From Chromobotia macracanthus (taxonomy: Eukaryota > Chordata > Actinopteri > Cypriniformes > Botiidae), in contig JAZGTH010000032.1 in the NCBI GenBank assembly GCA_036877525.1, positions 2,818,001-2,882,000 on the forward strand: a stretch of 64,000 nt of DNA. The letters are read 5' to 3'. The translations under genes and the position numbers were made by a program. Positions 1-10,672 of this stretch are shown here, one piece after another (the stretch's first letter is position 1; each line of letters starts with the position of its first letter). A model generated the notes under the pieces. That model was not told where the DNA came from, made no database searches, and saw nothing but the letters and a program-made list of their open reading frames with translations.

Positions 1-760
1 GATTTAGACTGTGTTTATAATGAAAGAGGAACGCTACATTCATATCAAGCCTCTATCTCGACACGTTTAATCTGCACACAAACAGATCGAGAACAGTTGA
101 GAGTTAGAGAGTCTGAAACATTATAAAACATTCAATTCTGTATTAAATCAGACGCGAATCACCGAAGTCTGAATAAACGTTGCTGCACTCACTTAAATTC
201 TGCGCCATTGTACTTCCTGCATACAGCAAACCGATGTTCACTGAAGGCATACGTGCAGAGCTATTTAAAATATTGGACTATTTTAAAACAATTGGTAAAG
301 TTGAAATAATTATTACTAAAATTATTACTATTACTACTAAGATTATTACTAAAAAAGTTTTTTGTTTTTTTCTTCGTTAACTCTTCATACGCACTATCCA
401 GATGGTGGCGGTAATGCACCTTTTTTGACTGGTTTGCCAACCGCCACAAAATACCAAAAGAAGAAGAAGACTTCCCTACACTTCCCCCGCTGCACTGCTG
501 GTACAGTCGTCATGTGTAATGTAGCCGTGGTCTCTGAATGACGGAAGGAACGTGAATAAAATGTGGTTTCGGTGGAAGAATGGCACCATGTCCGTCCTGG
601 TTAATCATGTATGTATTCGTGTGTCTATCCGATGATGATGTTTCAGTGTTCAGACAACAGCACGAGTGAAATTTTGTTTGGCAGATGAAATATTGGACAT
701 CACTTAGCAAAGCTAGCCGTCAGCATGTTTGGTAACTGTGATCAAAAACGCGCTGAAGTT
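1..760. promoter_or_regulatory. Upstream region and probable promoter of FAM210A
   Basis: No coding exon is recognisable here. The part from about 480 to 740 has more CpG dinucleotides than the surrounding AT-rich DNA and contains an ETS-type core CGGAAG at 542-547, a site common in promoters of mitochondrial housekeeping genes. In human, FAM210A is head to head with RNMT and shares a short divergent promoter; the same arrangement would put RNMT on the - strand just left of this window. A possible 5' splice donor (TTTGGTAACT) lies near 728-737 and could end a noncoding first exon. The promoter call is inference; the transcription start is not visible. Confidence 0.3.
384..475. repeat. Imperfect inverted repeat element with TGGCGGT ends and GAA tail
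   Basis: TGGCGGTAATGCACC is followed about 20 bases later by GGTTTGCCAACCGCCA, an imperfect reverse complement, and then by a run of GAA triplets (AAAAGAAGAAGAAGA). I recall similar sequence recurring in fish genomes near transcript starts, so it is called a dispersed repeat. It sits in the presumed FAM210A promoter. The family name is not known to me. Confidence 0.4.
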
Positions 761-1549
761 TATTTGGGTCATAAATAATTTGGTTTTGTTAATGTTAATA
801 TGAATGAGCATGTCCAACAAATTCTAATGTTTTTTTTTTCATCTTTTTAGCTGTGGAGTCAACATTAGTTAGTATTAGTATCATTTTTAAAGTACTAAAG
901 GTTAGGGACGTTTTCTATGGTTTAAAATGGTTATAATTGATTATTTTAATTTTTACATAAAACAAAATTAGTCTGCCCCTTTTTTTTGTTTGTTTTGCAG
1001 TAGGGATACTGTAAGGATTTAAGTGGATACTCTTATTCTTATGTCATGGTCGAAAACCTTGATTGTTTGCCTGTTTCGGGAAAAAAAAATATTAGCATCA
1101 ACACATTTTGATGTACAGTGGAAATGGTAACCATGAATAATTTTGAAAAGTTGTAGTTGTGCCATTTAGTCCATGTCTGGTACCTTTGAGGACATCTATG
1201 TACAAGTGTCTTCCTAAAAATTGATAAAATGAATCTAATAAATATCAAATACAATGAATCCGAAACAAAATCAATAGAATTTTTTTTTTTATGGGAAAAT
1301 GAACCAAAAGACTATAAAATGTCTCTAGAATGAGAATGACCCTGCCTCTTATACCACCTGTCCCTTTAATGTGTCCCTGCTCAAATTCCTGTTTCTGTAT
1401 GAAATGTTTTAACACAGTGTTAAGAGAACTCTTTTCATCAAACCATTATAATAGAGTCGTCCTGCTCTTAGTGTGAGATGTAATTTACTGCCTTCATGCA
1501 CCAGCATTAAGACCCCTGTCAGACTGTCTGCTGGTTTTTATGTTGACAG
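761..1549 (+). other. Probable intron in the FAM210A 5' untranslated region
   Basis: This is AT-rich sequence with several poly-T and poly-A runs and no coding signal. A reasonable acceptor (a T-rich stretch ending TTGACAG at 1549) lies 24 bases before the FAM210A start codon, so the coding exon probably begins at 1550. The matching upstream donor is uncertain. Confidence 0.35.
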
Positions 1550-1573
1550 ACTGGAAGAAGAAGCTTGTGTGAG

Positions 1574-1932
1574 ATGCAAAGGTTTCTGTGTGCTAGAGTC
1601 TTCAGGCAGACCACTGTCCTGCAGCAGATCAGACCTTCATCTTTTAGTTTTACTGAACAGATGCTGGGACCCCAAGCCCACAGGTGGTCCAGCTCACGAT
1701 GGCTCAGCACCTCCACTGTGTCCTTCTCTTTGGCTCCTCGGAATACCTCCAGCAGAGATCATCCAGCTAATGCAGTTCCAGGGCAGGATGATTCAGACCC
1801 TCTGCAGGATAAATCTATTGGCCTCATGCAGAGGTTCAAGAAGACCTTTAAGCAGTATGGCAAAGTCATGATCCCTGTGCACTTGGTGACATCTACAGTG
1901 TGGTTTGGTACCTTTTACTATGCGGCAATGAA
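1574..1932 (+). CDS. FAM210A: FAM210A, coding exon 1 (residues 1-119 and part of 120)
   Basis: FAM210A is a mitochondrial inner-membrane protein with a DUF1279 domain; the family supports mitochondrial translation and muscle and bone homeostasis. The ATG is the first one after an in-frame stop at 1544 and has G at -3. Residues 1-25 are rich in Arg with no acidic residue (start MQRFLCARVFRQ), as expected for a mitochondrial presequence. The conserved stretch DPLQDKSIGLMQRFKKTFKQ (75-94) leads into DUF1279, whose hydrophobic segment (about 98-118, PVHLVTSTVWFGTFYY) is the likely membrane span. The exon ends at a consensus GTAAGT donor in phase 2. The three exons give 245 residues, against about 272 in human; the shortfall is in the poorly conserved N-terminus. 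Identification as FAM210A rather than FAM210B rests on the C-terminal coiled coil. Confidence is high. Confidence 0.93.
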
Positions 1933-3418
1933 GTAAGTAGGAAAAAGCTGATTATTATAATTATATGATTATTTGTCTGAGGTTATGACACCTCATGGTT
2001 GCTCTAAAATAATTACTTAAAATAATTACTGCAAATTATTATAAATGCATATTAGACAAAGACCACTGAGAAAATCACAAACAATGATATAGCCCACGTA
2101 GTCCACATCTTGATATATTTTCTCCAGAGATTTTCCCCGTGTTAACAGTGTCAGTGTTTTTGAGTCAGTGTTTTTGTCCAGTGAAAACTGAACTTTTTGA
2201 CAGTCTCCTAAATGGATAATTTTTAAAATGGTGATTTGGAATTGTAGTATGAACTGGGAAAAATATATTTAAAAATCACGTGACATAGTCATGTGATTCA
2301 TTCATCCCAAAACAATTAAGATGTTATACCAATGTTCTGAACAATTGGGTCTGACTTAGGGGCTCAAAGCAATAATATTGGCTGAAAGACCTTGTATTGA
2401 GTACTCTGTTGATTGCCTAATTGGAAAACCTATTAAATTATGTAAATATGACCATTTAAATGAAGTTACATAACAGCATTGAAGCAAAACTATTATAAAA
2501 TAAAATATTTCTTGTTTATTGTGTTTTAATTATCTTACATTTAACAAGCTATCCACTCAGCATACTAGCTTATCACATGGCCAGCTGGTTGGCCTGCTAG
2601 TTTAGCAGATACCTCATGCTGCTCAATAACCTAGACATAATCACAGCATGACTCCACCTTAGAGTCCAAAGGTGGAGTCATTTGTTCAGGGAGACCAAGA
2701 TAATACCATCACTGTTGTTCATGCTCTCCTCTTTATGTATGTATAATACACCTGTATATGCCAACATACAATACATTCTAAATATGGCAGACAGAAATGA
2801 CAAGTGTGGACAAGCAGTGAAGATGAGTTTCATAATGAAGACACCATTTTCAAATATATTTGAATTAATGTGGACTTAGGCTTTGTAGTTGCCCACTATG
2901 TTTTTTTAGTGGCTGATGCTGATATCTACAGAGCAGGGTGGCTGATATTTAATAGAATTTCATATTAATAAGGTTGCAGAATTTTAACACTTCAAGCAGT
3001 ATAAAAAAATTGACTGGTTAATTGGTCAGTTGCTAATTATATTTCATAACTTATTGCCTACAAGAAATACAATATAAAACGGTTTAGTACTCCAAGTGCA
3101 AACAAATAAAGAATTTCTGGGAATAAGAAGTAATTTTCTTTTTGCCTGGTCATTGTATCTTTATGGTGTGTGGGCAGTTGAACATGCTGAAAATGGCATG
3201 CTGAAATGTTTACTCTGCAATGTATCTGGCTAAATGTGGGTCACCACTGTCTAGACATTTCAGAAATGTAGGTGGTGGTAATGAACACTCCAAAATGGGC
3301 ATGTTATTCACCATGACCATACTCTGATAAGTCAGAGAATTTCTGAGTTAGATTGTTTGCCTCAAAGCCAAAATTCACTGCTATAGTTTTCAGTGTGTAT
3401 TACAAATTACAAATGATA

Positions 3419-3490
<72 letters not shown>

Positions 3491-3586
3491 ATTACAATTC
3501 TGTCATTTTGTTTAAATATAAGATTATTATATAATATAACATTATTTCTTCTAAATCACTTTAAAAAATTTTTTTCTTGTCCTTAG
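1933..3586 (+). other. FAM210A intron between coding exons 1 and 2
   Basis: The intron is bounded by GTAAGT and a T-rich tract ending CCTTAG. It is AT-rich and contains a 66-bp TC microsatellite. No other gene or RNA is recognisable in it. Confidence 0.85.
3422..3487. repeat. (TC)33 microsatellite
   Basis: A perfect 66-bp TC dinucleotide array about 100 bases upstream of the acceptor of the second FAM210A coding exon. Reading frames through it (Ser-Leu repeats) are artefacts. Confidence 0.97.
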
Positions 3587-3698
3587 AGGAGTGAATTTGG
3601 TGCCATTTCTTGAGTATGTTGGATTTCCTGATAAAGTGGTTAAACTCCTGGAGAACTCTCAGAGTGGCTATGCACTAACAGCGTATGCCATGTACAAG
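3587..3698 (+). CDS. FAM210A: FAM210A, coding exon 2 (residues 120-157)
   Basis: This 112-nt exon completes Lys120 with its first base (AA from exon 1 plus A) and continues the DUF1279 domain with GVNLVPFLEYVGFPDKVVKL, then SQSGYALTAYAMYK. The SGxALTAYAxxK stretch is a strongly conserved part of the domain. The acceptor is a pyrimidine tract ending TTAG and the donor is AAG|GTGGGA; the exon ends in phase 0, fitting the next exon. Confidence 0.93.
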
Positions 3699-4082
3699 GT
3701 GGGAGTTATATTTGTTGTTAAGTATATAATTACAAATTAATGTATAAATACATTTATAAATGTAAATTAAATCTGTTAATTATAATAAATGTATTGAAAA
3801 AATAAATTGTTAGCAAACCTGTAAAATTAGCTAACAATCTAATGAATATCAAAGTTATATTAGCTGCTAGACCAAAGCAAGATCAAAGCAATTCAGGTAT
3901 ACATTTTAACAAGAAATTGTAATTCAGCCAGTTCAGTTTCTTGTTAATTGAGAATTAATTTAGAAATTGATTAAATTGTATTTTTAAACTAAAACCTCGT
4001 GAATGTTATGCATATCTAAACAAAATTCTTTTCAGCTTCATTTTGCAAGTAAATATGGCATTTTTTCTTTCATTTTCTGAAG
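3699..4082 (+). other. FAM210A intron between coding exons 2 and 3
   Basis: A 384-bp AT-rich intron with a T-rich tract before its acceptor (TCATTTTCTGAAG). No other feature is seen. Confidence 0.85.
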
Positions 4083-4349
4083 ATCGCCACACCTGCGAGG
4101 TACACAGTTACTTTAGGAGGAACATCGCTGTCTGTGAAGTACCTAAGGAAGCATGGCTACATGTCCACTCCTCCACCTGTGAAAGAATATCTCCAGGAGA
4201 AGATGGAGGAGACCAAAGAGAGAATCTCTGAGAAAATGGAGGAGACCAAGGATCGTTTATCAGAGAGAATGGAGGAAACGAAAGACAAATTTAATGAAAA
4301 ACTTCAAGAAACCAAAGACAAAGTGTCTTTCAGAAAGAAAAAGGAGTAG
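4083..4349 (+). CDS. FAM210A: FAM210A, coding exon 3 and stop (residues 158-245)
   Basis: The exon starts IATPARYTVTLGGTSLSVKY, the end of DUF1279, followed by YMSTPPPVKEYLQ. Residues 196-239 are four back-to-back 11-residue repeats (EKMEETKERIS, EKMEETKDRLS, ERMEETKDKFN, EKLQETKDKVS), an 11-residue coiled-coil periodicity, and the protein ends in a basic tail FRKKKE before TAG. From memory the human protein has three of these repeats, so one 33-bp unit seems to have been gained here or lost there. This coiled coil is the main reason for naming the gene FAM210A rather than FAM210B. Confidence 0.95.
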   Translation: MATPARYTVTLGGTSLSVKYLRKHGYMSTPPPVKEYLQEKMEETKERISEKMEETKDRLSERMEETKDKFNEKLQETKDKVSFRKKKE

Positions 4350-5340
4350 GTTTATAATGCCCCTTAAAGGGATGCTTAGATCTATGTGGAGGTGGACACG
4401 GTGCTAAAGACTTGATCTGACATCTCCCAATGAGGCTTCACTTAATGTTATTTAAAAATATAACACAACAACACGTCCTTGCAACACAAAACCATGTTTT
4501 ACACTAATTGTTCACATAATAGGCAAAACATTAAAAATGAAATACAATGGTTCCTGGATATAAAATATCATAGCACATTGTAAGCAAACAAAGCTGTTAG
4601 ATTATACTTGAAGTACATTTAAAACAGAGTATGTACCTGAGAGTATGGTTTTTAAACAGAACTGAAAGTAGTGTTTTCATTAACGTTATGTTGTGTCTAC
4701 ATGTAAGACCTGTTCATTTGTAACACTGCCTTAGTCCCTACAATATTAATATTTAAGTGATGGCTTATAAACAACACAGAGTAGCCACTGATTTAAGTTA
4801 TGAAAATGAAATGTCATTGTTATAAAATCACAAAGTGATTGTAACTAGATATTATGCAAAATAGTGTTCAAAAAGTTGCTAACATACATTTTAGGATTGT
4901 AATGCAGCTAATACAGTTCTGTGTAATGGTGTAACAAACTAAAAACTACAGTTAAAGGGGAAATTTTTTCATTTACAAATACTCTTGGTTTATTCTGTAA
5001 ATCGCCTGCATCCTTTGAATTCACTTTTTCAAGCTGAATTTATCACAATGTCTTGTTTTAATTTGTGTGACATTTTAATTTGGTTAAGAAGCTAACATTT
5101 TTCTTTAATTACAGTCTGTGTACTTTCACACATTTCTCAAAGTCTTATTTTCACTTAAGTTGTACATTACAAATAATGTTTTAAAATAAATTATTCAACA
5201 GTGAATGTCTCTGCTGGTCTGTTTAGATTGTGTGCATTTCCTGCCAAGTCATGTAGATGTTATTGATGTCATGATAGGAGGTTGCTATGATGTGATGACA
5301 CCACTGTTCACACTAACAATAAAAAAGTTACACAGCAGCC
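4350..5340 (+). other. FAM210A 3' untranslated region
   Basis: AT-rich sequence follows the stop codon, with AATAAA signals at 5185-5190 and 5318-5323. The extent of the untranslated region is inferred from these signals only. Confidence 0.55.
5318..5323 (+). terminator. Candidate polyadenylation signal for FAM210A
   Basis: AATAAA about 970 bases after the stop codon, followed by further A-rich then mixed sequence. A second AATAAA at 5185-5190 could be used instead. Confidence 0.45.
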
Positions 5341-5658
5341 TATTGTCTTATTAAGGGCCAGCCTTTGCATTTTGAGGGAGTTCTGTCTCAGGTTTCTCCA
5401 CACACCCATCCCCCAACACATATCTCACTTTCTACCTTAAATGTTTAAATATACATTATACTGTTCGTCAATTTGCATGGTGTGTTCATGTTATTACAGA
5501 TCCACTCAACATAAAAACGATGAAAGCCTAAAAGTGTGCATGTATTCAAAAGGGTAAAGCTTAATACAAAAAAACTCTAAATATGAACACATTACATTAT
5601 CCAAATGAATTTAGAAAGTTCAAACTACAGTGCTACTGTTAATGTCTGAACTGGTGCT

Positions 5659-5677
5659 GTGAGTCCCCTGGTGGTCA
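5659..5677 (-). promoter_or_regulatory. CTCF-like motif
   Basis: The + strand core CCCCTGGTGGTCA agrees well with the reverse complement of the CTCF consensus (core CCCCCTGGTGGCCA), so the motif is forward on the - strand. It lies between the 3' ends of the two convergent genes. Motif match only; occupancy is unknown. Confidence 0.35.
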
Positions 5678-6130
5678 TTGCTTCATATACAGCCACTTAC
5701 GTAACAAAAGAGAGCTGGCACTGGTTTAGATATTAATATTTTAAAATCTCACTTTTTATTATATTATAATCTTTAATGTGTGCTGTTCTTCTCGGAAATC
5801 CTTACGCTCAGCGTTAAGTGTGTGTCGCGTATCTTCTACTACTCTTAGATTTAACGCTGACAAAAGATATCGACTACTTAATTTCATATTGCTTAAATGT
5901 ATAAAATGGTCAAATAGTAGCTACGTTATCTAGACATAATGGACACTACATTAAACGATAATAATAGACACTGTACATATTTTTAAAATGCAATTATTTG
6001 TCTTTGTGACAGCTGATTGGTTGTTATGTTCTGCATTTGCGCTTTGATGCAGCGGATATATTGTAATATATGTATATAATATGTATATATATGTAAAAGT
6101 CAAAATTTCTCGAATTGCAAAATCACGGCT

Positions 6131-6174
6131 GGTCATGTGATCTTAGCATAGCAGCCACCATGAGGGGGCGACAC
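6131..6174. repeat. Dispersed element copy A (GGTCATGTGAT...AGGGGGCGACA)
   Basis: About 44 bases are clearly related to 46138-46179: both begin GGTCATGTGAT, share AGCATAG, and end in an AGGGGGC block, with one single-base gap. The pair shows this is a repeat family rather than unique sequence. The GGGGGC block resembles half of a CTCF site. Confidence 0.5.
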
Positions 6175-6344
6175 GCTCAATAGAAAAAAGCTCTATGTTC
6201 AGGTTTTGTGACATGACCTCATCACATTGTGTTTTACCTTCATTTATTTTCGCGTTTTTAAAAATGTTTTTTAAAAATTTTTGTAATACGTAATAACAAG
6301 GGTATAAAGGCTAAAACCTATATTCCCATTTAATCCAATTCAGC

Positions 6345-6430
6345 TCAATTTATTTATATGGTGCTTTTTACAGTGTTGCATTGTTTCAAAGCTGTTTTGC
6401 ATTAAATAAAAAGTAATACAGAAAATAGGA
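6345..6430 (+). mobile_element. Fragment of a common fish retroelement 3' tail
   Basis: CAATTCAGCTCAATTTATTT followed by ATATGGTGCTTTTTACAGTG and a TTGTTTCAAAGCTG block is the familiar fish repeat beginning TCAATTTTATTTATATAGCGC. A piece of the same repeat in the other orientation is at 41641-41708. Family naming is from memory; the internal part is missing. Confidence 0.5.
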
Positions 6431-7895
6431 ACATGAAATATGCATAGACAGAATACAGAATACATGCTATTTTGCAAATTTTCTTTGTAAGATGTATAAT
6501 AGTAGCACTAATTTGTGATACTAAGGTTGTAATTGTTTATGAATATAAAGTTTGAATTGATAACACATTTAAAAAATTTGAAGAAATGGACGTGCATTAG
6601 AAATACCTGCCATTGCATGCAAAAGCTTATACCTAGAAGATCAAATGTTTTTATTACGTGACAATAACAATTTATTAACGAGAGTAGACTTTGTTTACCT
6701 GTATAGACCTGTATTAACCTCACAAAATAGAAAAATATTCCAGGAGGGCCACTGATTTTCCAGGCAAAATAAGTCTCATCTTTTTTTCCTTTAAATGGTG
6801 TTAGTAGTTAAATTTATCCATAGGCATAACACTACCCCCCTAATCAAGGACTACATTAATTAAAGAAATGTATTGGCAAAAAATACTTTTTTAGGCAACA
6901 AAGATTATCATATAATATTATTTATAGGATTTACCTGTAAAAATATATCAGAATATGTAGTATTAAAATGAATGATAACTGTGTTATACAAGTATTATTT
7001 GCATAACATATTACTATTATCAACACTTAATAAACTTTTTGTCTGCAATTATGTGTGTGAAGCCAACTGCAGTACTTTCAAGAAAATACATTCTATGTTT
7101 ACACCTCTTTTCTTCTGATTCTCATGGCTTTTGTTTTGTTCATTTTATATTACAATTTAAGCATGAGAAATGTGCTTGTTCTCAATAAAAATGTTGTACA
7201 ACTGATATTGTAGGTCATCCAGGTATCACATACAGCCAGAAAACATGGTGCGAACAATTTGCATATATACTGCAGATACAGTAAGAGTAGTAGGTTAGTA
7301 GGGTATAAAATCTGTCTTTTTTTGTGAGTGTACAATTTAAATAATATTTCTGTTAATTTTTCTGGGTGTGAAACAGGAAAAAAAAAAACTAATGCAGGAG
7401 AGGTGTGGTTCTTTTGTATGGTTGAATCTGCTCACACTCAAGGAGAACAGCAGGATGACAGAAGCACAAATAAGACTCACTCTACAGTGGGTATTTTCCT
7501 CAACTTTAATTGCTCTCTCTAACCATTTAATGACATTGAAAGAACAAGTGTGGAATCATTTCATGAGGGACTACAACAGTATCTTTGAGCAATGGTTTTT
7601 TTTTTCAGTTTTTTTTTGTATTGTATTTTTATTTTTTCTGTAAAAGTATTGCAATTAACAAACCGCAAACTGAAAAGCGCTGACATCACAATTACTCAAA
7701 ATGCGTGAGGATAGCAGTGTTCCTTGCTCAATTAACTGTTTTCTTTGTCGTTAAAAAGAAAAAAAATGATAAAGATTTGTAGTCCACAATAGGTCATACG
7801 GTCCTGTGGTAAGCATTGCTGTGGATTTCTGTTTAAGTGAAATTCCAGATCCATGGAAAAAGATAAACTGACCCACACAACTTATCATTCACTCA

Positions 7896-7901
7896 TTTAT
7901 T
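7896..7901 (-). terminator. Candidate polyadenylation signal for LDLRAD4
   Basis: TTTATT on the + strand is AATAAA on the coding strand, about 2.8 kb beyond the stop codon. The human gene also has a long 3' untranslated region. Nothing else supports this particular site. Confidence 0.25.
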
Positions 7902-10672
7902 CATTCAAGCACATACAGGGAACACAGCGTGTCTCTGGAGAGGAACCTTTTGGTGAGGAGAGCTCAGAATGAGGCTGCTATGCAGAGGAAATGACAAAAT
8001 GAACATGCAGTAACAATCAGCTATGGGCTTTCCTCATGTATGCATCTGATGCTCTTTTATATACCACACACTTGATTATGTGTATTAAAAATAATTGTTA
8101 CCTAAAATGCATCACCTAAATCCCTTTTGTCAGGTTGGCCTACAGGTATACAACCAATACAATAAAGCCTCACCCTGAGTGGCTTTTCTCATATAAACTA
8201 CTAAACTTTCTCCCAGTTACAGGAGACAAAGTTTCGACAATCCGTTCTACTGTTCTCTATGTTTGTTAACTACAGTACAATTATGTTAAGTCAGGTTATT
8301 TTCTGCCATTGACTGAGCGTGGTTATTACAAGTCCAAACAGCTAGCAGTCACAAAATAAAATTTAAATAAATAAAATGACAAGCGCTGGCATTTATAGCT
8401 CTTTCTCTGGAAGTTACAAAAGCAGCAGCTAGTTATCCTTTATATAACTGCTTTATAATCAGAATATTTTTTCATCACATAACAGATTTGCATTTACTGT
8501 ATAAGAAAAAAATATAAGTATTTTTGTATTTATATGACTATACTGTAGCATTTATCTTTGCAAAGTTTACTCTGTTATACAAAAAGGACAAAGCACATTT
8601 GAAGGCATTCACAAAACCTGATGCCACCTTGTTAAATTTCTCTTTTTAATATTATCTATACATTATATTACAGTATTAACAACGCTTTCTTGTGGTTGTC
8701 TACCCATTGGGTAGGATATGTGCATAATATATTCAAGTTATATACAGCACCGTACAAATAAACAGAGTTCGACTACTGAAAGAAGCACCATAGGAAGTGA
8801 GGCACAACAAAGGTGGGGACTTTTGAGTGCAAGTGGGTTTCTATGTCTGCTTAAACATCACTGTTAGGCACCGAATTTGCTCATGTAAGTAGAAACATGC
8901 AAACCTGTCGGCTGCAAACGTAAAAAATACATTTTGATTTGTTTTCCTAGTACGACCATGACAGCAGAAAGTTATGAATGTTAACAAAACAAAGAACTAA
9001 ACAAACAACCAAAAAAATAAAACAAATATTTGTCTTGGTTGGTAAGCAAATATAAAGTAATAGGGAAGCGACATACCAAACAAACAACAGCAGCAGTAGC
9101 AGTAGCAGTAGCGTAGCAGCAGCAGTACAGTACAAACTTAAACCGTGTGGTCACCATGAGTGACAGGAAACTCATTACGGAGCCAAAGCAGAATGACGTT
9201 TTCAGTTATAAATGGATGGACGTTGACTTTTGATTGTAAAATCTTGCATTTTGGAGGTGGTATAAAACCTATTTTGTGAGAACAAATGGCTTTCCCACCC
9301 ACATCAACCAAATGTCCCCTTAAACCAATAACTTGAATAAATAGCTAGATAATAAATAGTCTCAGCTCTGATAGGATTTCTGTTGAACTTGCTAAAGAGA
9401 AGGCCAAAAACAGATGGATCAAAAACAATCAGTGTGTCTGAAAGCATTCCAAATGCATGTCATGTGGTGATGATCAGAACAAAAAACAAAAAATCAGTGA
9501 GAATGTGGATGTACCGCATCATCATGTTTGATGCACCTGGGTGGAAATCTATGGACTCAGAACTGAACAAAGAATAAATACTTAAATACTGTCAGATAAA
9601 CAAACAACAGACAAAACTGTTTCTGTGGTGCCTTGAAATAAACCGGCATTTAGGAGAAAAGAATAAGAAATAAAATATGAGATTCACATATGATTGTCAA
9701 CTAAAGTATAGTATGGATAACTGGAAAACCAAATGCATGCTTTTTTAGATGAAAATAGTAAACAAAGAGTATGAGATATGACACTCATTCAGAAGGGGAC
9801 AGCGTGATGAGAGGATGTGCATAAGACTAGAGTTCCCATGATTCCCTTGCACTTGGACCCCATGACAATGCTGAAGTGATGTAAGTTTAAAGTGCTACTC
9901 GACAGGATGAAAGTGGCATATGTATCGTGACTTCCATCTGCAGATATCCATGCCAATATTCTCTCACTTGGTCAGTGGAAAGTGATCTGGAATTTGAACA
10001 GTTTGTTAAACCCTTTTTTTAACTAAGTGCCATGATGCAGTTCCTTTATGGAGGTTTTAGGCTGGATCAGAGTTCTACATCCCCATTTCAGAAAAATTAG
10101 AAACAAAAAAGACTTAAAGAAAGGAGAACTTCCAGGTATCATCAAAGACTAGATCACCTGTTAATTGACATATAAAAAGTAACTAAGGGTAGTCATTTCT
10201 ACTCTTTAAAGATTAAGTGCAATGTAAAGACTTTTGTTGTTGTTGTGTTATGAGTCACGTCATCAAGGTTCAAGATTTTCATCATGGCACTCAATTTGGA
10301 TTTTGATTGGTTGTGAACAGTTTCTTTGTGCACAGGTCCTGGCACACACGAACAGTAAATTTCTCAATCATATGACCAGTGCGGTCTCTCACGCAAACAA
10401 TCTGTGCCGACACACATTTTCTTTAAATACAGGAAAGCATACAAAATCAAACAAAACAAAACAAGATTTAGCCAAAGAGCCCAAACATCCATACAAGGCC
10501 CTGAAGTTCTAGCAAAAAAACCTTGTAAGCATGGTTCCTCAATTTTCTATTAAAATTGTGCAAGGGGAGTGTGCTGTAAGTCAAACCACTTCCCCTTTGA
10601 GATCCAGGAGGCAGTACCAGAAAAAAACAGGCAACGAATCAGGCATTCCATCACCCTCTCTGCACCTTCTAG
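7902..10672 (-). other. Probable LDLRAD4 3' untranslated region and downstream DNA
   Basis: No coding exon follows the LDLRAD4 stop. The stretch is AT-rich with a CAG/TAG triplet tract and no recognisable repeat of size. Small reading frames across it look random. How much is transcribed cannot be told from sequence. Confidence 0.4.
9088..9125. repeat. Imperfect CAG/TAG triplet tract
   Basis: AGCAGCAGTAGCAGTAGC-type triplets with one interruption, in the presumed LDLRAD4 3' untranslated region. Confidence 0.85.

Larger units (their letters stand above)
5341..7895. other. Intergenic region between the convergent genes
   Basis: AT-rich DNA with no supported coding sequence. It holds a CTCF-like motif, a copy of a dispersed element also present near 46.1 kb, and a SINE/LINE-tail-like fragment. 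The small reading frames here have no recognisable product. Confidence 0.6.

Noticed and set aside
1473..1871. A 132-residue + strand reading frame overlapping the FAM210A exon
   Set aside because: It is the same DNA in another frame; the FAM210A frame has the conserved domain and correct splice phases.
3353..3586. Reading frame with a long Ser-Leu repeat
   Set aside because: It is translation of the TC microsatellite inside an intron.
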